In this document: positions 1 through 7,993 of the stretch, piece by piece
Numbering within the stretch: the stretch's first letter is position 1
Layout: the number at the start of each line of letters is the position of its first letter
Assembly (NCBI RefSeq): GCF_002583555.1
Contig: NZ_BEGX01000061.1
Location: forward strand, 129,535 to 193,534
Length of the DNA: 64,000 nucleotides
Direction: 5' to 3'
Source of the DNA: Pseudonocardia sp. N23
Lineage (GTDB): Bacteria; Actinomycetota; Actinomycetes; Mycobacteriales; Pseudonocardiaceae
Notes under the pieces: model-generated
What the model was told of the DNA's origin: nothing
The model's input: only the letters and a program-made list of their open reading frames with translations
Database searches by the model: none
Translations under genes and position numbers: made by a program

Positions 1-1143
1 GACCGGCAGCGCAAGCACATCCTGCGTGCCATCGCGATCTACCGGGCGTTGCGCGACTCCGGCGTCGTCGAGGAGCTGCCCGAGCCGGATGCCGAGGGCC
101 GCCGGGTACGCGTCGTCGGCGACCTGCAGCTCGACTTCGCGCTCAACCAGCCGTTGTCCCCCTTCGCGTTGGCCGCCGTGGAGCTGCTCGACCGGACGTC
201 GCCGACCTACGCGCTCGACGTGCTCTCGACCATCGAGTCGACCCTCGACGACCCGCGCCAGATCCTGCACGCGCAGGAGAACAAGGCCCGCGGCGAGGCC
301 GTCCAGGCCATGAAGGCCGACGGTATCGAGTACGAGGAGCGGATGGCGCTGCTCGAGGAGGTCAGCTACCCGAAGCCGCTGGCCGAGAACCTCGAGGCCG
401 CGCTGGAGACCTACCGCCGCGGCCACCCGTGGGTCGCCGACGCCCGGCTCTCGCCCAAGTCCGTCGTGCGCGACATGTCCGAGCGGTCGATGACGTTCGT
501 CGAGTACGTCGGGCACTACCAGCTCGCCCGCTCCGAAGGGCTCGTCCTGCGCTACCTCGCCGACGCCTACCGGGCCCTGCGCCAGACCGTGCCCGACGAG
601 GCCAAGACCGAGGAGCTCACCGACATCGTCGAGTGGCTCGGCGAGCTGGTCCGCCAGGTCGACTCGAGCCTGCTCGACGAGTGGGAGGCCCTCGCCGCCG
701 GCGCCGGCACGGGCGACGAGCCCGTTCCCCCGTCGCTGGACCAGGGTCCGGCCGGGGTCACCCGCAACGTGCGGGCGTTCCGCGTGCTGGTCCGCAACGC
801 GATGTTCCGCCGCGTCGAGCTGGCGGCACTGCGCCGCTGGGACCTCCTCGGCGAGCTGGACAAGGACAACGGCTGGGACGCCGCCGCCTGGCGGGAGGCG
901 TTCGACCCGTACTGGGAGCTGCACGACGACATCGGCACCGGTCCCGATGCCCGCGGCCCGCAGCTGGTCACGATCGAGGTCGAGCCGGAACGCTGGCGCG
1001 TCCGCCAGGTCCTCGACGACCCGGCGGGCGACCGCGACTGGGCCGTCACCGCCGAGGTCGACCTCGCGGCGTCCGACGAGGCCGGCGAGGCCGTCGTCTG
1101 GATCACCGGCGTCTCCGACGCGGCGGACTGGGCCGCGTCGTAG
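1..1143 (+). CDS. DEAD/DEAH-box RNA helicase, C-terminal part with DUF3516 (5' truncated by window)
   Basis: The frame is open from base 1 to a TAG at 1141-1143, so only the last 380 residues are seen and the start lies outside the window. No Walker motifs are present in this part. What is visible matches the DUF3516 tail that follows the ATPase core in a class of actinobacterial DEAD/DEAH helicases: a region rich in Leu, Glu and Arg with phrases such as LSPFALAAVELLD, TSPTYALDVLSTIEST and ERSMTFVEYVGHYQLARSEG. The role is presumably ATP-driven RNA unwinding in the cytoplasm, but that rests on the missing N-terminal half. A strong hairpin follows the stop, so this looks like the end of a transcription unit. 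Confidence 0.8.
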   Translation, partial: DRQRKHILRAIAIYRALRDSGVVEELPEPDAEGRRVRVVGDLQLDFALNQPLSPFALAAVELLDRTSPTYALDVLSTIESTLDDPRQILHAQENKARGEAVQAMKADGIEYEERMALLEEVSYPKPLAENLEAALETYRRGHPWVADARLSPKSVVRDMSERSMTFVEYVGHYQLARSEGLVLRYLADAYRALRQTVPDEAKTEELTDIVEWLGELVRQVDSSLLDEWEALAAGAGTGDEPVPPSLDQGPAGVTRNVRAFRVLVRNAMFRRVELAALRRWDLLGELDKDNGWDAAAWREAFDPYWELHDDIGTGPDARGPQLVTIEVEPERWRVRQVLDDPAGDRDWAVTAEVDLAASDEAGEAVVWITGVSDAADWAAS

Positions 1144-1154
1144 CTGTACTTGTC

Positions 1155-1183
1155 GGCCGGGACCGCAGCGTGCGGTCCCGGCC
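1155..1183 (+). terminator. Hairpin terminator after the helicase gene
   Basis: A perfect 13-bp stem (1155-1167 pairs with 1171-1183) with a 3-nt loop begins 11 nt after the helicase stop. No T-run follows, as is common for actinobacterial terminators. Confidence 0.75.
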
Positions 1184-1196
1184 GTGGCGTGGCGAG

Positions 1197-1231
1197 TTTT
1201 CGCGTCCGACGTGTCAATGTATGGTTTACCG
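1197..1231 (+). promoter_or_regulatory. Leaderless promoter overlapped by an operator-like dyad
   Basis: A TANNNT -10 element (TATGGT, 1220-1225) ends six bases before the ATG at 1232, the spacing expected when transcription starts at the start codon. A weak -35 (TTTTCG, 1197-1202) sits 17 bp upstream. The -10 lies inside an imperfect dyad, TGTCAAT-N5-GTTTAC (1212-1229), so a protein bound there would block the polymerase. The same motif and spacing recur at 1808-1831. Confidence 0.5.
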
Positions 1232-1621
1232 ATGAAGTACGAGGAGGCCCAGCGCTGGCTGGCCAAGGCCGGTCCCTTTCCCGACTCCGGCGCGCCGTCA
1301 CTGGTCGAGCAGCTCGACCGGCTCAAAGAGCTCGCCGCCGACGACGCGTTGCCGCACAGCGGGATCGCGGTCTGGTACGCGCTGGTGCAGGAGATGCGCC
1401 GGCTGGCCGACTACTACGAGCGCGACCTCATCCGCGGCCTGCGCGGAGACGGCATGACCTGGGCGCAGGTCGCGCACGCCGTCGAGGCGCAGCTGTCGAG
1501 CCGGCAGGCCGCGCACGCCAAGTGGAAGCGCCTCATCGACCCCGGCCGCCGCACGACGACCGGCGACATGCGCCGCGGCGGCCGCCCCAAGGACCCGCCC
1601 GCCCTCTCCCCCGGCGAGTGA
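1232..1621 (+). CDS. Small helix-turn-helix protein, possibly autoregulatory
   Basis: A 129-residue, basic, soluble protein. Residues about 75-105 read MTWAQVAHAV...SSRQAAHAKWKRL, which looks like a helix-turn-helix of the kind found in small actinobacterial DNA-binding proteins, followed by a basic Arg/Gly/Pro-rich tail. The ATG at 1232 was chosen over the in-frame ATG at 1217 because a TANNNT -10 lies exactly six bases before it and no ribosome binding site is visible for either. The operator-like dyad over its promoter suggests that it represses itself; this is inference. No enzyme motif is present and the regulated genes are unknown. Confidence 0.7.
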   Translation: MKYEEAQRWLAKAGPFPDSGAPSLVEQLDRLKELAADDALPHSGIAVWYALVQEMRRLADYYERDLIRGLRGDGMTWAQVAHAVEAQLSSRQAAHAKWKRLIDPGRRTTTGDMRRGGRPKDPPALSPGE

Positions 1622-1668
1622 CCGGGCCCTGCGGGGCGTGTGCGTCCTCAGGGCCCTGCTGGGCTGTC

Positions 1669-1693
1669 GCGGCCCGCGCGCCGCGCGGGCCGC
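1669..1693 (+). terminator. Hairpin terminator after the small HTH gene
   Basis: A perfect 11-bp stem (1669-1679 with 1683-1693) with a 3-nt loop lies 48 nt after the stop at 1621, in the region between converging genes. Confidence 0.6.
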
Positions 1694-1807
1694 GTCACCG
1701 GGCGTGCGACCAGCACGCGGTGAGGAGCGCGTCGAGGAGGTCGACCCTCGTCACGACTGCCCGTCGACCACTCCCCCGCCGCACCTGTGCCGCAGGTCGA
1801 CGCGTCG

Positions 1808-1831
1808 TGTCAATCATACGTTTACAGAATG
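1808..1831 (+). promoter_or_regulatory. Second copy of the dyad with leaderless-promoter spacing
   Basis: TGTCAAT (1808-1814), five bases, then GTTTAC (1820-1825) repeat the motif at 1212-1229. A TANNNT -10 (TACGTT, 1817-1822) is again followed by six bases and an ATG (1829). No convincing gene starts here. The ATG opens a frame that is antisense to the acyl-CoA dehydrogenase gene, so this may be a relic, or a promoter for an antisense transcript. Confidence 0.4.
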
Positions 1832-1867
1832 GGCATGAGCGGTTCCGCCCGAGCTCACAGCCCACCG

Positions 1868-3085
1868 TCAGCCGATCCCGGAACGCGGCAGCAGCCGGTC
1901 CGCGATCATCTTCGCCTGGATCTCGCTGGTGCCCTCGAAGATCGTCGTCAGCCGGGCGTCGCGCCAGTGCCGCTCCACCTGGTGCTCGGTCGTGTAGCCG
2001 TTGCCGCCGTGCAGCTGGATGCCGTCGCCGGTGACCTCCGCGGCCATCTCCGTCGCCAGCAGCTTCACCATTGCGGCCTCACGCCCGCACGGCTCACCGA
2101 GATCGATCAGGTGGGCCACGTGCTGGTAGAAGGCCCGCGCCTGCTCCACCCGCGCCGCCATCCTGGCGAGGGTGAACCGCACCGCCTGGAAGTCGCCGAT
2201 CGGGCGCTCGAACTGGCGGCGCTGCTGCAGATAGACGATGCAGTCCTCGACCGCTGCCCGCGCGAGCCCGACGGCGCGCGCCGCGGTGTGCACGCGGGCG
2301 ATCGTCAGCCACTTCTGCGTCTCCGCGAACCCGCCCGCCGTGATCTCGTTCGCCACCGGGACCCGGAGCCCGTCGAACTCCAGGTCCCACGTGACGAACC
2401 CGTGGTAGCCGATCTTGTCGATCGGCGACCCGGTCAGACCGTCCGGGAACTCGCCCGGCTTCTTCTCGACCAGCAACGTGGCCAGCCCGGCCGACCGCTT
2501 CTCCCCCGGCTCCGGGTCGGCGGTGCGCACCAGCACCTGGATGAAGTCCGCTGCCTTCGCGTTGCCGATCCAGCGCTTCTGCCCGGTCACCACGAAGTCG
2601 TCGCCGTCGCGCTCTGCCCGGGTCGCGACCGCGGCGAGGTCCGACCCGGCGTCGGGCTCCGACAGCGCGATCGCCCCGATCCACTCCCCCCGCGCGCTGC
2701 GCGCCAGCAGCTCCGCGCGCCGCTGCGCGTCGTCGACACCGGTGCCCGCCCCCTGCGCGCGGGCGATGATGCTGCCGACGCTCATCCACGCCCGCGCCAG
2801 CTCCTCGGCCACCATGCAGTACTCGTAGGCGCCCAGCCCGAGGCCGCCGTACTCGGGGCCGACGGTGATCCCGAAGAACCCCAGCTCCCCCATCTCCGTC
2901 AGCAGCGACCGCGGGATCTCGCCCTTCTGCGGGTCGAGCTCGTTCGCGACGGGCAGCACCCGCTCCATCGCGAACCGCCGCGCCGCGGCCTGCAGCTCGA
3001 CCCGGACGTCGGTCCGGTACTGCGGCGGCACGTCGGGCAACGGGGGCCGGAGCAGATCGTCGTCGTCGGTCGGTGCTGCGCTCAT
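1868..3085 (-). CDS. Acyl-CoA dehydrogenase
   Basis: A 405-residue FAD enzyme of the acyl-CoA dehydrogenase family, which introduces the alpha-beta double bond in acyl-CoA and passes electrons to electron-transfer flavoprotein. The three family domains are seen in order: an N-terminal helical domain, a middle beta domain with SEPDAGSDLAAV and QKRWIGNA flavin-binding phrases, and a C-terminal helical domain with RRQFERPIGDFQAV. The catalytic base is Glu384 in FEGTSEIQ. The ATG at 3085 is preferred; a GTG at 3103 would add six residues, and neither has a clear ribosome binding site. Substrate chain length cannot be read from the sequence. The gene is monocistronic and no ETF gene is nearby. Confidence 0.93.
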   Translation of the reverse strand: MSAAPTDDDDLLRPPLPDVPPQYRTDVRVELQAAARRFAMERVLPVANELDPQKGEIPRSLLTEMGELGFFGITVGPEYGGLGLGAYEYCMVAEELARAWMSVGSIIARAQGAGTGVDDAQRRAELLARSARGEWIGAIALSEPDAGSDLAAVATRAERDGDDFVVTGQKRWIGNAKAADFIQVLVRTADPEPGEKRSAGLATLLVEKKPGEFPDGLTGSPIDKIGYHGFVTWDLEFDGLRVPVANEITAGGFAETQKWLTIARVHTAARAVGLARAAVEDCIVYLQQRRQFERPIGDFQAVRFTLARMAARVEQARAFYQHVAHLIDLGEPCGREAAMVKLLATEMAAEVTGDGIQLHGGNGYTTEHQVERHWRDARLTTIFEGTSEIQAKMIADRLLPRSGIG

Positions 3086-3160
3086 CCGCCGGTTCTGCCA
3101 CACCCACCCGCCCGGCGCACCCCGGGAGGTCCCCTCACCTGACCGGAGTGACGGCCCGCC

Positions 3161-3682
3161 TCACAGCTTGCGCAGGCCGTCGAGGACCCGGGCCAGCAAC
3201 GCCTGGTCGGGCGCTCCCGCCGTCGCCGAGCCGTGGACCTGCACGGCCCCGGTGGCGACGAGGTCCCCGATCAGCACCCGTGCCACCCCCGACGGCACCC
3301 CGGCCGTCGCGGCCACCTCGGCGACCGAGCAGGCGACGGCGCACCGGGCGAGGACGGCGCGATGTGCGGGCGAGGAGGTCTCGGCATCGGTACCGGGCCG
3401 GGCACTGACCAGGGTCTCCAGGCCCAGGTCGACCGCCGACCGGGTCCGGCCGCCGGTGAGCACGTAGGGCCGAACCGTCAGCTTCGGCTCCGCCGCGGGG
3501 AAGGCGGCCGCCGGCGGGGCGGCAATGGGGATCACGTCCGTCACGGATTCGACGGCCGGCTCGTCCCCGCGCTGCGCCGGGGACTCGCGGGCCGGTCTGC
3601 GGCGCCGGGGCGCCCCGCCGAACCGTGCGCCGGTGCGCCCGACGACCGGTTCCCCGGCGTCGCCCGGTTCCGCCTCCGCCAC
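3161..3682 (-). CDS. DUF742 family protein (CvnC-like), orphan
   Basis: A 173-residue protein. After a Pro/Ala/Arg-rich N-terminus, the DUF742 domain starts at about residue 68 with RPYVLTGGRTRS and runs to the end (VLDGLRKL). In actinobacteria DUF742 proteins are normally the third member of 'conservon' operons (sensor kinase, roadblock/LC7, DUF742, small GTPase), which signal through a G-protein-like module. None of these partners is beside it here. The start is set by a GGAGG ribosome binding site (3689-3693) six bases before a GTG at 3682; a longer reading would lack such a site. The DUF742 fold is a winged helix, so DNA binding or protein scaffolding is possible. Confidence 0.85.
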   Translation of the reverse strand: MAEAEPGDAGEPVVGRTGARFGGAPRRRRPARESPAQRGDEPAVESVTDVIPIAAPPAAAFPAAEPKLTVRPYVLTGGRTRSAVDLGLETLVSARPGTDAETSSPAHRAVLARCAVACSVAEVAATAGVPSGVARVLIGDLVATGAVQVHGSATAGAPDQALLARVLDGLRKL

Positions 3683-3862
3683 AACCCACCTCCTCACGCC
3701 ATCGGACGTGACGGGTGCTGCGCGGCCGTGACGACGGTGTTCCGCCGCCATGACGATTCCCCCGGCGCGGGCGGGGGGCGGGTGCCGGGCGTGCCGGGAG
3801 GTCGGGCGGAGACCGGCTCCGGCGCACCGGGCGCCACACTGTCCGCGACGGCGTGGGCCAAG

Positions 3863-3874
3863 TAGTTTGCGCGC
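3863..3874 (+). promoter_or_regulatory. Leaderless promoter -10 element
   Basis: TAGTTT at 3863-3868 (TANNNT) is followed by six bases and the ATG at 3875, so the transcript would begin at the start codon. No ribosome binding site is visible, which agrees with leaderless translation. Confidence 0.5.
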
Positions 3875-5404
3875 ATGATCCGCACCTCGACCGTCGGACG
3901 CCTCTGGTTCGCCGCTACGGCGCTCGTGGTGGTGGTCGCGATCGTCGTGCAGGCGGTCGTGGCGGTCGGGGGCGCGCCGTACTCGGTGTTCGACACTCCC
4001 GGTGAGCGGCTCGCCAACATCTTCGCGTTCTTCACGATCCTGTCGAACGTGCTCGTCGGCGTCACGTTCACCGCGTTCGCGGTGCGGCAGGGCCCCCACC
4101 CGCGGCTGCTGCGTGTCCTGCACCTCGACGCGGTGCTGGGCATCGCGGTGACGGGCATCGTCTACAACCTCGTGCTCGCCCAGCTCTACTCCCTCACCGG
4201 CGCCGCGTGGCTCGCGAACCTGCTGCTGCACGTCGTCGTGCCGATCATGGCGGTGCTGGGCTGGCTGGTGTTCGGGCCGCGCGGTCTCGTCGACACCACG
4301 ACGGTCCTGCTGTCGACGATCTACCCGGTCGCCTGGCTCGCGTTCACGCTGGTCCGCGGGGCGGTGACCGACTGGAGCCCGAACCCGCCGTGGTATCCGT
4401 ACCCGTTCGTCGACGTCGCCGCCCTCGGCTACGGCCGCGTCGCGATCAACTGCGTGGTGATCGCGCTGCTGTTCCTCGGGCTCGCGTTCGGGGCACTCGC
4501 ACTCGACCGGTTCCTGACCCGGCGCTTCCATCCCGACGCCGCTGCCGCACTCCCGGCCGGGAGGACGGGCGGCAGCGCGACGCCGCGCACCGATCCCTCC
4601 GCCGCGGCCGGCGTGGGCGAGGCTGCCCGCCCATCCGTGCGGATCGGGGTGCAACTGCAGCCGCAGCACGCCGACTACGCGCGTATCCGCGACGCCGTCG
4701 CCGAGGCGGAGGAGGCGGGGGTCGACGTCGTCTTCAACTGGGACCACTTCTTCCCGCTGCGCGGTGAGGCCGACGGCAAGCACTTCGAGTGCTGGACGAT
4801 GCTGGGCGCCTGGGCGGAGGCGACGTCGCGCGTCGAGATCGGCGCGCTGGTGACGTGCGCCGGGTACCGCAACCCGGAGCTGCTGGCGGACATGGCCCGC
4901 ACGGTCGACCACATCAGCGGCGGCCGGCTGATCCTGGGCATCGGGGCGGGCTGGTTCCGCCGCGACTACGACGAGTACGGCTACGACTTCGGCACCCCGG
5001 GGTCGCGGCTGGCGACCCTGGCCGATGCGCTGCCACGCATCCAGGCCCGCTGGGAACAGCTCAACCCGCCGCCGACCCGGACGATCCCGATCCTCGTCGG
5101 TGGCGGCGGCGAGCGGAAGACGCTGCGCTACACCGCCGAGCACGCCGACATCTGGCACGGGTTCGGCGACGCCGAGACCATCGCGCACAAGGGCCGGGTC
5201 CTCGACGGGCACTGCGCCGACGTGGGCCGGGACCCGGCCGCGATCCAGCGGTCGGCGGGGGTGCAGTCGGCACCGGAGAAGGTCGCCGACGACCTGCTCG
5301 CCGCGGGGGTCACCCTGTTCACGATCGGCGTCGGCGGCCCGGACTACGACCTCACGCTGTTGCGCGACTGGATCGCCTGGCGCGACACCCTGCCCCGGTC
5401 CTGA
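3875..5404 (+). CDS. Fusion of a Pr6Pr-type membrane domain with an F420-dependent luciferase-like oxidoreductase
   Basis: A single 509-residue frame with two parts. Residues 1-215 form about six hydrophobic segments with phrases typical of the Pr6Pr membrane family (FFTILSNVLVG, WYPYPFVDV). Residues 216-250 are an Ala/Gly/Thr linker. From about 253 (RIGVQLQPQHADYARIRDAV) to the end is a complete LLM-class flavin/F420-dependent oxidoreductase, with NWDHFFPLRG, LGIGAGWFRRDYDEYG and IPILVGGGGERKTLR. The second part normally exists as a free cytoplasmic protein. A GTG at 4636 sits exactly where such a protein would start but lacks a good ribosome binding site, and there is no stop between the parts. 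The fusion would tether a hydride-transfer enzyme to the inner face of the membrane. Its substrate is unknown. Confidence 0.85.
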   Translation: MIRTSTVGRLWFAATALVVVVAIVVQAVVAVGGAPYSVFDTPGERLANIFAFFTILSNVLVGVTFTAFAVRQGPHPRLLRVLHLDAVLGIAVTGIVYNLVLAQLYSLTGAAWLANLLLHVVVPIMAVLGWLVFGPRGLVDTTTVLLSTIYPVAWLAFTLVRGAVTDWSPNPPWYPYPFVDVAALGYGRVAINCVVIALLFLGLAFGALALDRFLTRRFHPDAAAALPAGRTGGSATPRTDPSAAAGVGEAARPSVRIGVQLQPQHADYARIRDAVAEAEEAGVDVVFNWDHFFPLRGEADGKHFECWTMLGAWAEATSRVEIGALVTCAGYRNPELLADMARTVDHISGGRLILGIGAGWFRRDYDEYGYDFGTPGSRLATLADALPRIQARWEQLNPPPTRTIPILVGGGGERKTLRYTAEHADIWHGFGDAETIAHKGRVLDGHCADVGRDPAAIQRSAGVQSAPEKVADDLLAAGVTLFTIGVGGPDYDLTLLRDWIAWRDTLPRS

Positions 5405-5427
5405 GTCCGCGGGGTGGGACCAGGGCC

Positions 5428-5472
5428 GGCGTCAGGGCGTTGGGCGTCAGGGCGTTCGGCGTCAGGGCGTTC
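5428..5472. repeat. 15-bp tandem repeat x3 spanning the esterase stop codon
   Basis: Three copies of GGCGTCAGGGCGTT(C/G) at 5428-5442, 5443-5457 and 5458-5472. The third copy contains the stop codon of the esterase gene. Because the unit is 15 bp, each copy repeats Arg-Thr-Pro-stop in the same frame, giving three in-frame stops. Confidence 0.9.
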
Positions 5473-6388
5473 GGGCCTGCGCCAGGAGATCGGCCAGCGC
5501 ACCCAGGGCGGTGGCACCGGCCGCGTCGGCGGCGTCGACGAGCCCGATGAACGCCGCGTACCCGTGGATCAGGCCCGGACCGGGGACGTGCGTGACCGTG
5601 ACGCCGGCCGCACGCAGCCGGTCGGCGTAGGCGTCGCCCTCGTCGCGCAACGGGTCGAACTCCGCGGTGGCGACGACGGCCGGCGCGACCCCCGCGACGT
5701 CGGCGTGCTGCAGGTCGACCAGCGGGTCGGTGGACCCATCGGGCAGGTACTGCTCGTAGAACCAGCGCATGTCCGACGCGGTCAGGAAGTAGCCCTCGGC
5801 GTTGTCGCGCACCGACTGCGAGCTCTGCGTCGGGTCGGTCGAGGGGTACCACAGGAGCTGCGCGGTGAGCGGGACGGCGTCGTCGCGGGCCACGATCGCC
5901 GCTCCGGCGGCGAGGCTTGCCCCGGCACTGTCCCCGGCGACGGCGAGCGGCCGGTCGGGGAAGGCGTCGTGGGTCCAGCGCAGCCCCGCCATGGCGTCGC
6001 CCAGCGGGACGGGGTGCGGGTGCTCGGGCGCGAGCCTGTAGTCGACGGCGACGACGACCGCACCGGTCTCCCCCGCGACCTTGCGGCACACCGGGTCGTG
6101 GGTGTCGAGGTCACCGAGGACCCAGCCGCCACCGTGCAGGTAGGTGACCGCGCCGCCGCGGTCCTCGAGCGGCCGGTAGACGCGGATGCGGATCGGCCCG
6201 GCGGGGCCGTCGATCTCGTCGTCCTCCACGCCGGCGACGGGGAACGGCACGTAGTCGGCTCCGCGGCGGGCCAGCGACAGGGTCCGGTAGTGCTCCCGGG
6301 TGTCGACGGCCGAGCCACGCACGAGCGGCACCGCGCCGTTCGTGGCGAGGGTGTCCAGCAGGGTCCGGAACTGAGGGTCCAGCGGCAT
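5462..6388 (-). CDS. Alpha/beta-hydrolase esterase/lipase (hormone-sensitive-lipase type)
   Basis: A 308-residue cytoplasmic esterase. It has the HGGG oxyanion-hole motif (residues 85-88), the nucleophile Ser154 in GDSAG, Asp246 in EFDPLRDEG and His276 in LIHGY, which is a complete catalytic triad in the spacing of the HSL family. YRLAPEHPHP also fits that family. The ATG at 6388 follows a GGAGG-like purine run ten bases upstream; a GTG at 6397 would sit on that run and is less likely. It probably hydrolyses short or medium acyl esters. The 3' end, including the stop, is part of a triplicated 15-bp repeat. Confidence 0.92.
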   Translation of the reverse strand: MPLDPQFRTLLDTLATNGAVPLVRGSAVDTREHYRTLSLARRGADYVPFPVAGVEDDEIDGPAGPIRIRVYRPLEDRGGAVTYLHGGGWVLGDLDTHDPVCRKVAGETGAVVVAVDYRLAPEHPHPVPLGDAMAGLRWTHDAFPDRPLAVAGDSAGASLAAGAAIVARDDAVPLTAQLLWYPSTDPTQSSQSVRDNAEGYFLTASDMRWFYEQYLPDGSTDPLVDLQHADVAGVAPAVVATAEFDPLRDEGDAYADRLRAAGVTVTHVPGPGLIHGYAAFIGLVDAADAAGATALGALADLLAQARTP

Positions 6389-6581
6389 GCTCAGCACCCC
6401 TCCCCTCGGTGCGCGCCGGTTCGGGGACGGGGTGCGGGCACGTCGTGGGTCACTGCCGCACCGTATGCCGCCGATCCCCGGCGGTCACGTCCTGATCCAC
6501 TCCCCCCGGCGCTGGGCAGGCCGGCGCCCGGCGGGGATGATCGGGCTCCCCGATGCCCCCTCGACCTCTGGTGAGGTGCCC

Positions 6582-7193
6582 ATGCACGTGACCCGTGGAT
6601 TCACCGGACGCGGCCGCGCGGGCCGCGACCCACGGCTGCCGCCCGGTCAGTACGACGCCCGCGACGACTGGCCGGTGCTCAACGCCGAGCCGACACCGAG
6701 GCTGGGCACCGACCGCTGGACGTTCACCGTCGAGGGGCTCGTCGCTCGCGAGACGACGTGGACGTGGGACGAGATCCGCTCGCTGCCGACGTCGCGCTAC
6801 GAGGGCGACATCCACTGCGTGACGAGCTGGTCGAAGCTGGGCATGACCTTCACCGGGGTGTCGGTGGACGTGCTGCTGGAGGCGGCGGTGCCGGATCCGG
6901 CGGCGGCCTTCGTGACGGCGGTGTCGCACACCGGCTACACGACGAACCTGCCGCTGGCCGACGTCCGCTACGGCAAGGCGTGGGTGGTGTGGGAGGCGCA
7001 GGGCAGCGCGCTGACGCCTGAGCACGGCGGGCCGGCACGGCTGCTGGTGCCGCACCTGTACTTCTGGAAGAGCGCCAAGTGGGTGTCGGGGCTGCGCCTG
7101 TCCGCGGAGGACGAGCAGGGGTTCTGGGAGCGCAACGGCTACCACGACCGCGGCGACCCGTGGCGGGAGCAGCGCTACCAGGGCGACGACTGA
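6582..7193 (+). CDS. Molybdopterin-dependent oxidoreductase (sulfite-oxidase fold)
   Basis: A 203-residue protein with the sulfite-oxidase/YedY molybdopterin-binding fold. The Mo-ligating cysteine is probably Cys79 in DIHCVTSWS, and PHLYFWKSAKWV is a conserved cofactor-contact phrase. No Tat or Sec signal is seen at the N-terminus, so it appears cytoplasmic, unlike periplasmic YedY. The ATG at 6582 has GAGGT just upstream. It is translationally coupled (TGATG) to a flavin reductase, which likely supplies or accepts electrons. This single-domain protein plus separate FNR-type reductase pair occurs in other actinobacteria. The substrate is unknown. Confidence 0.9.
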   Translation: MHVTRGFTGRGRAGRDPRLPPGQYDARDDWPVLNAEPTPRLGTDRWTFTVEGLVARETTWTWDEIRSLPTSRYEGDIHCVTSWSKLGMTFTGVSVDVLLEAAVPDPAAAFVTAVSHTGYTTNLPLADVRYGKAWVVWEAQGSALTPEHGGPARLLVPHLYFWKSAKWVSGLRLSAEDEQGFWERNGYHDRGDPWREQRYQGDD

Positions 7194-7993
7194 TGCCGGG
7201 GCAGGGCGCGTCGGTGCCCGTCGGGGTGGGCCGGCCCGGGCGGTGGCGGATCGCGACCGTCGTCGACACGCGGTGGGAGACGCCGCGGGCGCGGACGCTG
7301 CGCCTCGACGTCGGCGACCTCGGTGGCGGCGTCGCGTTCCTCGCCGGGCAACACGTGCTGCTGCGACTCACCGCGCCCGACGGCTACACCGCCCAGCGGT
7401 CGTACTCGATCGCATCGGCCCCCTCCCCTGCGCCGGCCCCGTCGTCCCCGCCGGCCACGGCGGTGCCCGGTGGCTCGCGGGTCGTCGAGCTGACCGTCGA
7501 GCGGCTGCCGGGTGGGGAGGTCTCGGAGTTCCTCTGCGACGAGGTGCGGGTCGGTGACGAGCTGGAGGTCCGGGGCCCGATCGGGCGCTGGTTCGTGTGG
7601 CAGGGCGACGAGCCGGTCGTGTGCGTCGGCGGGGGTTCGGGCACGGTGCCGCTGATGGCGATGCTGCGCCAGGCCCGGGCAGCGGGTCGTCCGGAGCTGG
7701 TGCGGCTGCTGGTGTCGGCGCGCCGGCCCGAGGACCTGTACTACGCGGGCGAGCTGCCCGGCCCGGAGGTGACGGTCGTCTGGACCCGGGAGGCGCCGCC
7801 GGGCACCACCCGGGAGCCGGGGCGGCTGCGCGCCACCGACCTGGCGGCGGTGCTCGGCGGACAGGGCGACGAGGGCCGGACGGTGTTCGTGTGCGGGTCG
7901 CCGCCGTTCTGCGACGCGGTCACCGATCTGCTGGCCGGCCTCGGGGTCCCCGCGACCCGGGTGCGGGTGGAGCGGTTCGGCCCGTCCGGCTGA
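7193..7993 (+). CDS. Ferredoxin-NADP reductase-type FAD/NAD(P)-binding oxidoreductase
   Basis: A 266-residue flavoprotein of the FNR superfamily. The FAD-binding RSYSIAS motif is at about residue 66, the nucleotide-binding GGGSGTVPLMAM at about residue 145, and CGSPPFCDAV near the C-terminus closes the NAD(P) domain. A Pro/Ala/Ser-rich insert of about 20 residues follows RSYS and is unusual. There is no 2Fe-2S domain. The start ATG overlaps the stop of the molybdopterin oxidoreductase (TGATG), so the two are made together and this protein most likely passes electrons between NAD(P)H and the molybdenum enzyme. Confidence 0.9.
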   Translation: MPGQGASVPVGVGRPGRWRIATVVDTRWETPRARTLRLDVGDLGGGVAFLAGQHVLLRLTAPDGYTAQRSYSIASAPSPAPAPSSPPATAVPGGSRVVELTVERLPGGEVSEFLCDEVRVGDELEVRGPIGRWFVWQGDEPVVCVGGGSGTVPLMAMLRQARAAGRPELVRLLVSARRPEDLYYAGELPGPEVTVVWTREAPPGTTREPGRLRATDLAAVLGGQGDEGRTVFVCGSPPFCDAVTDLLAGLGVPATRVRVERFGPSG

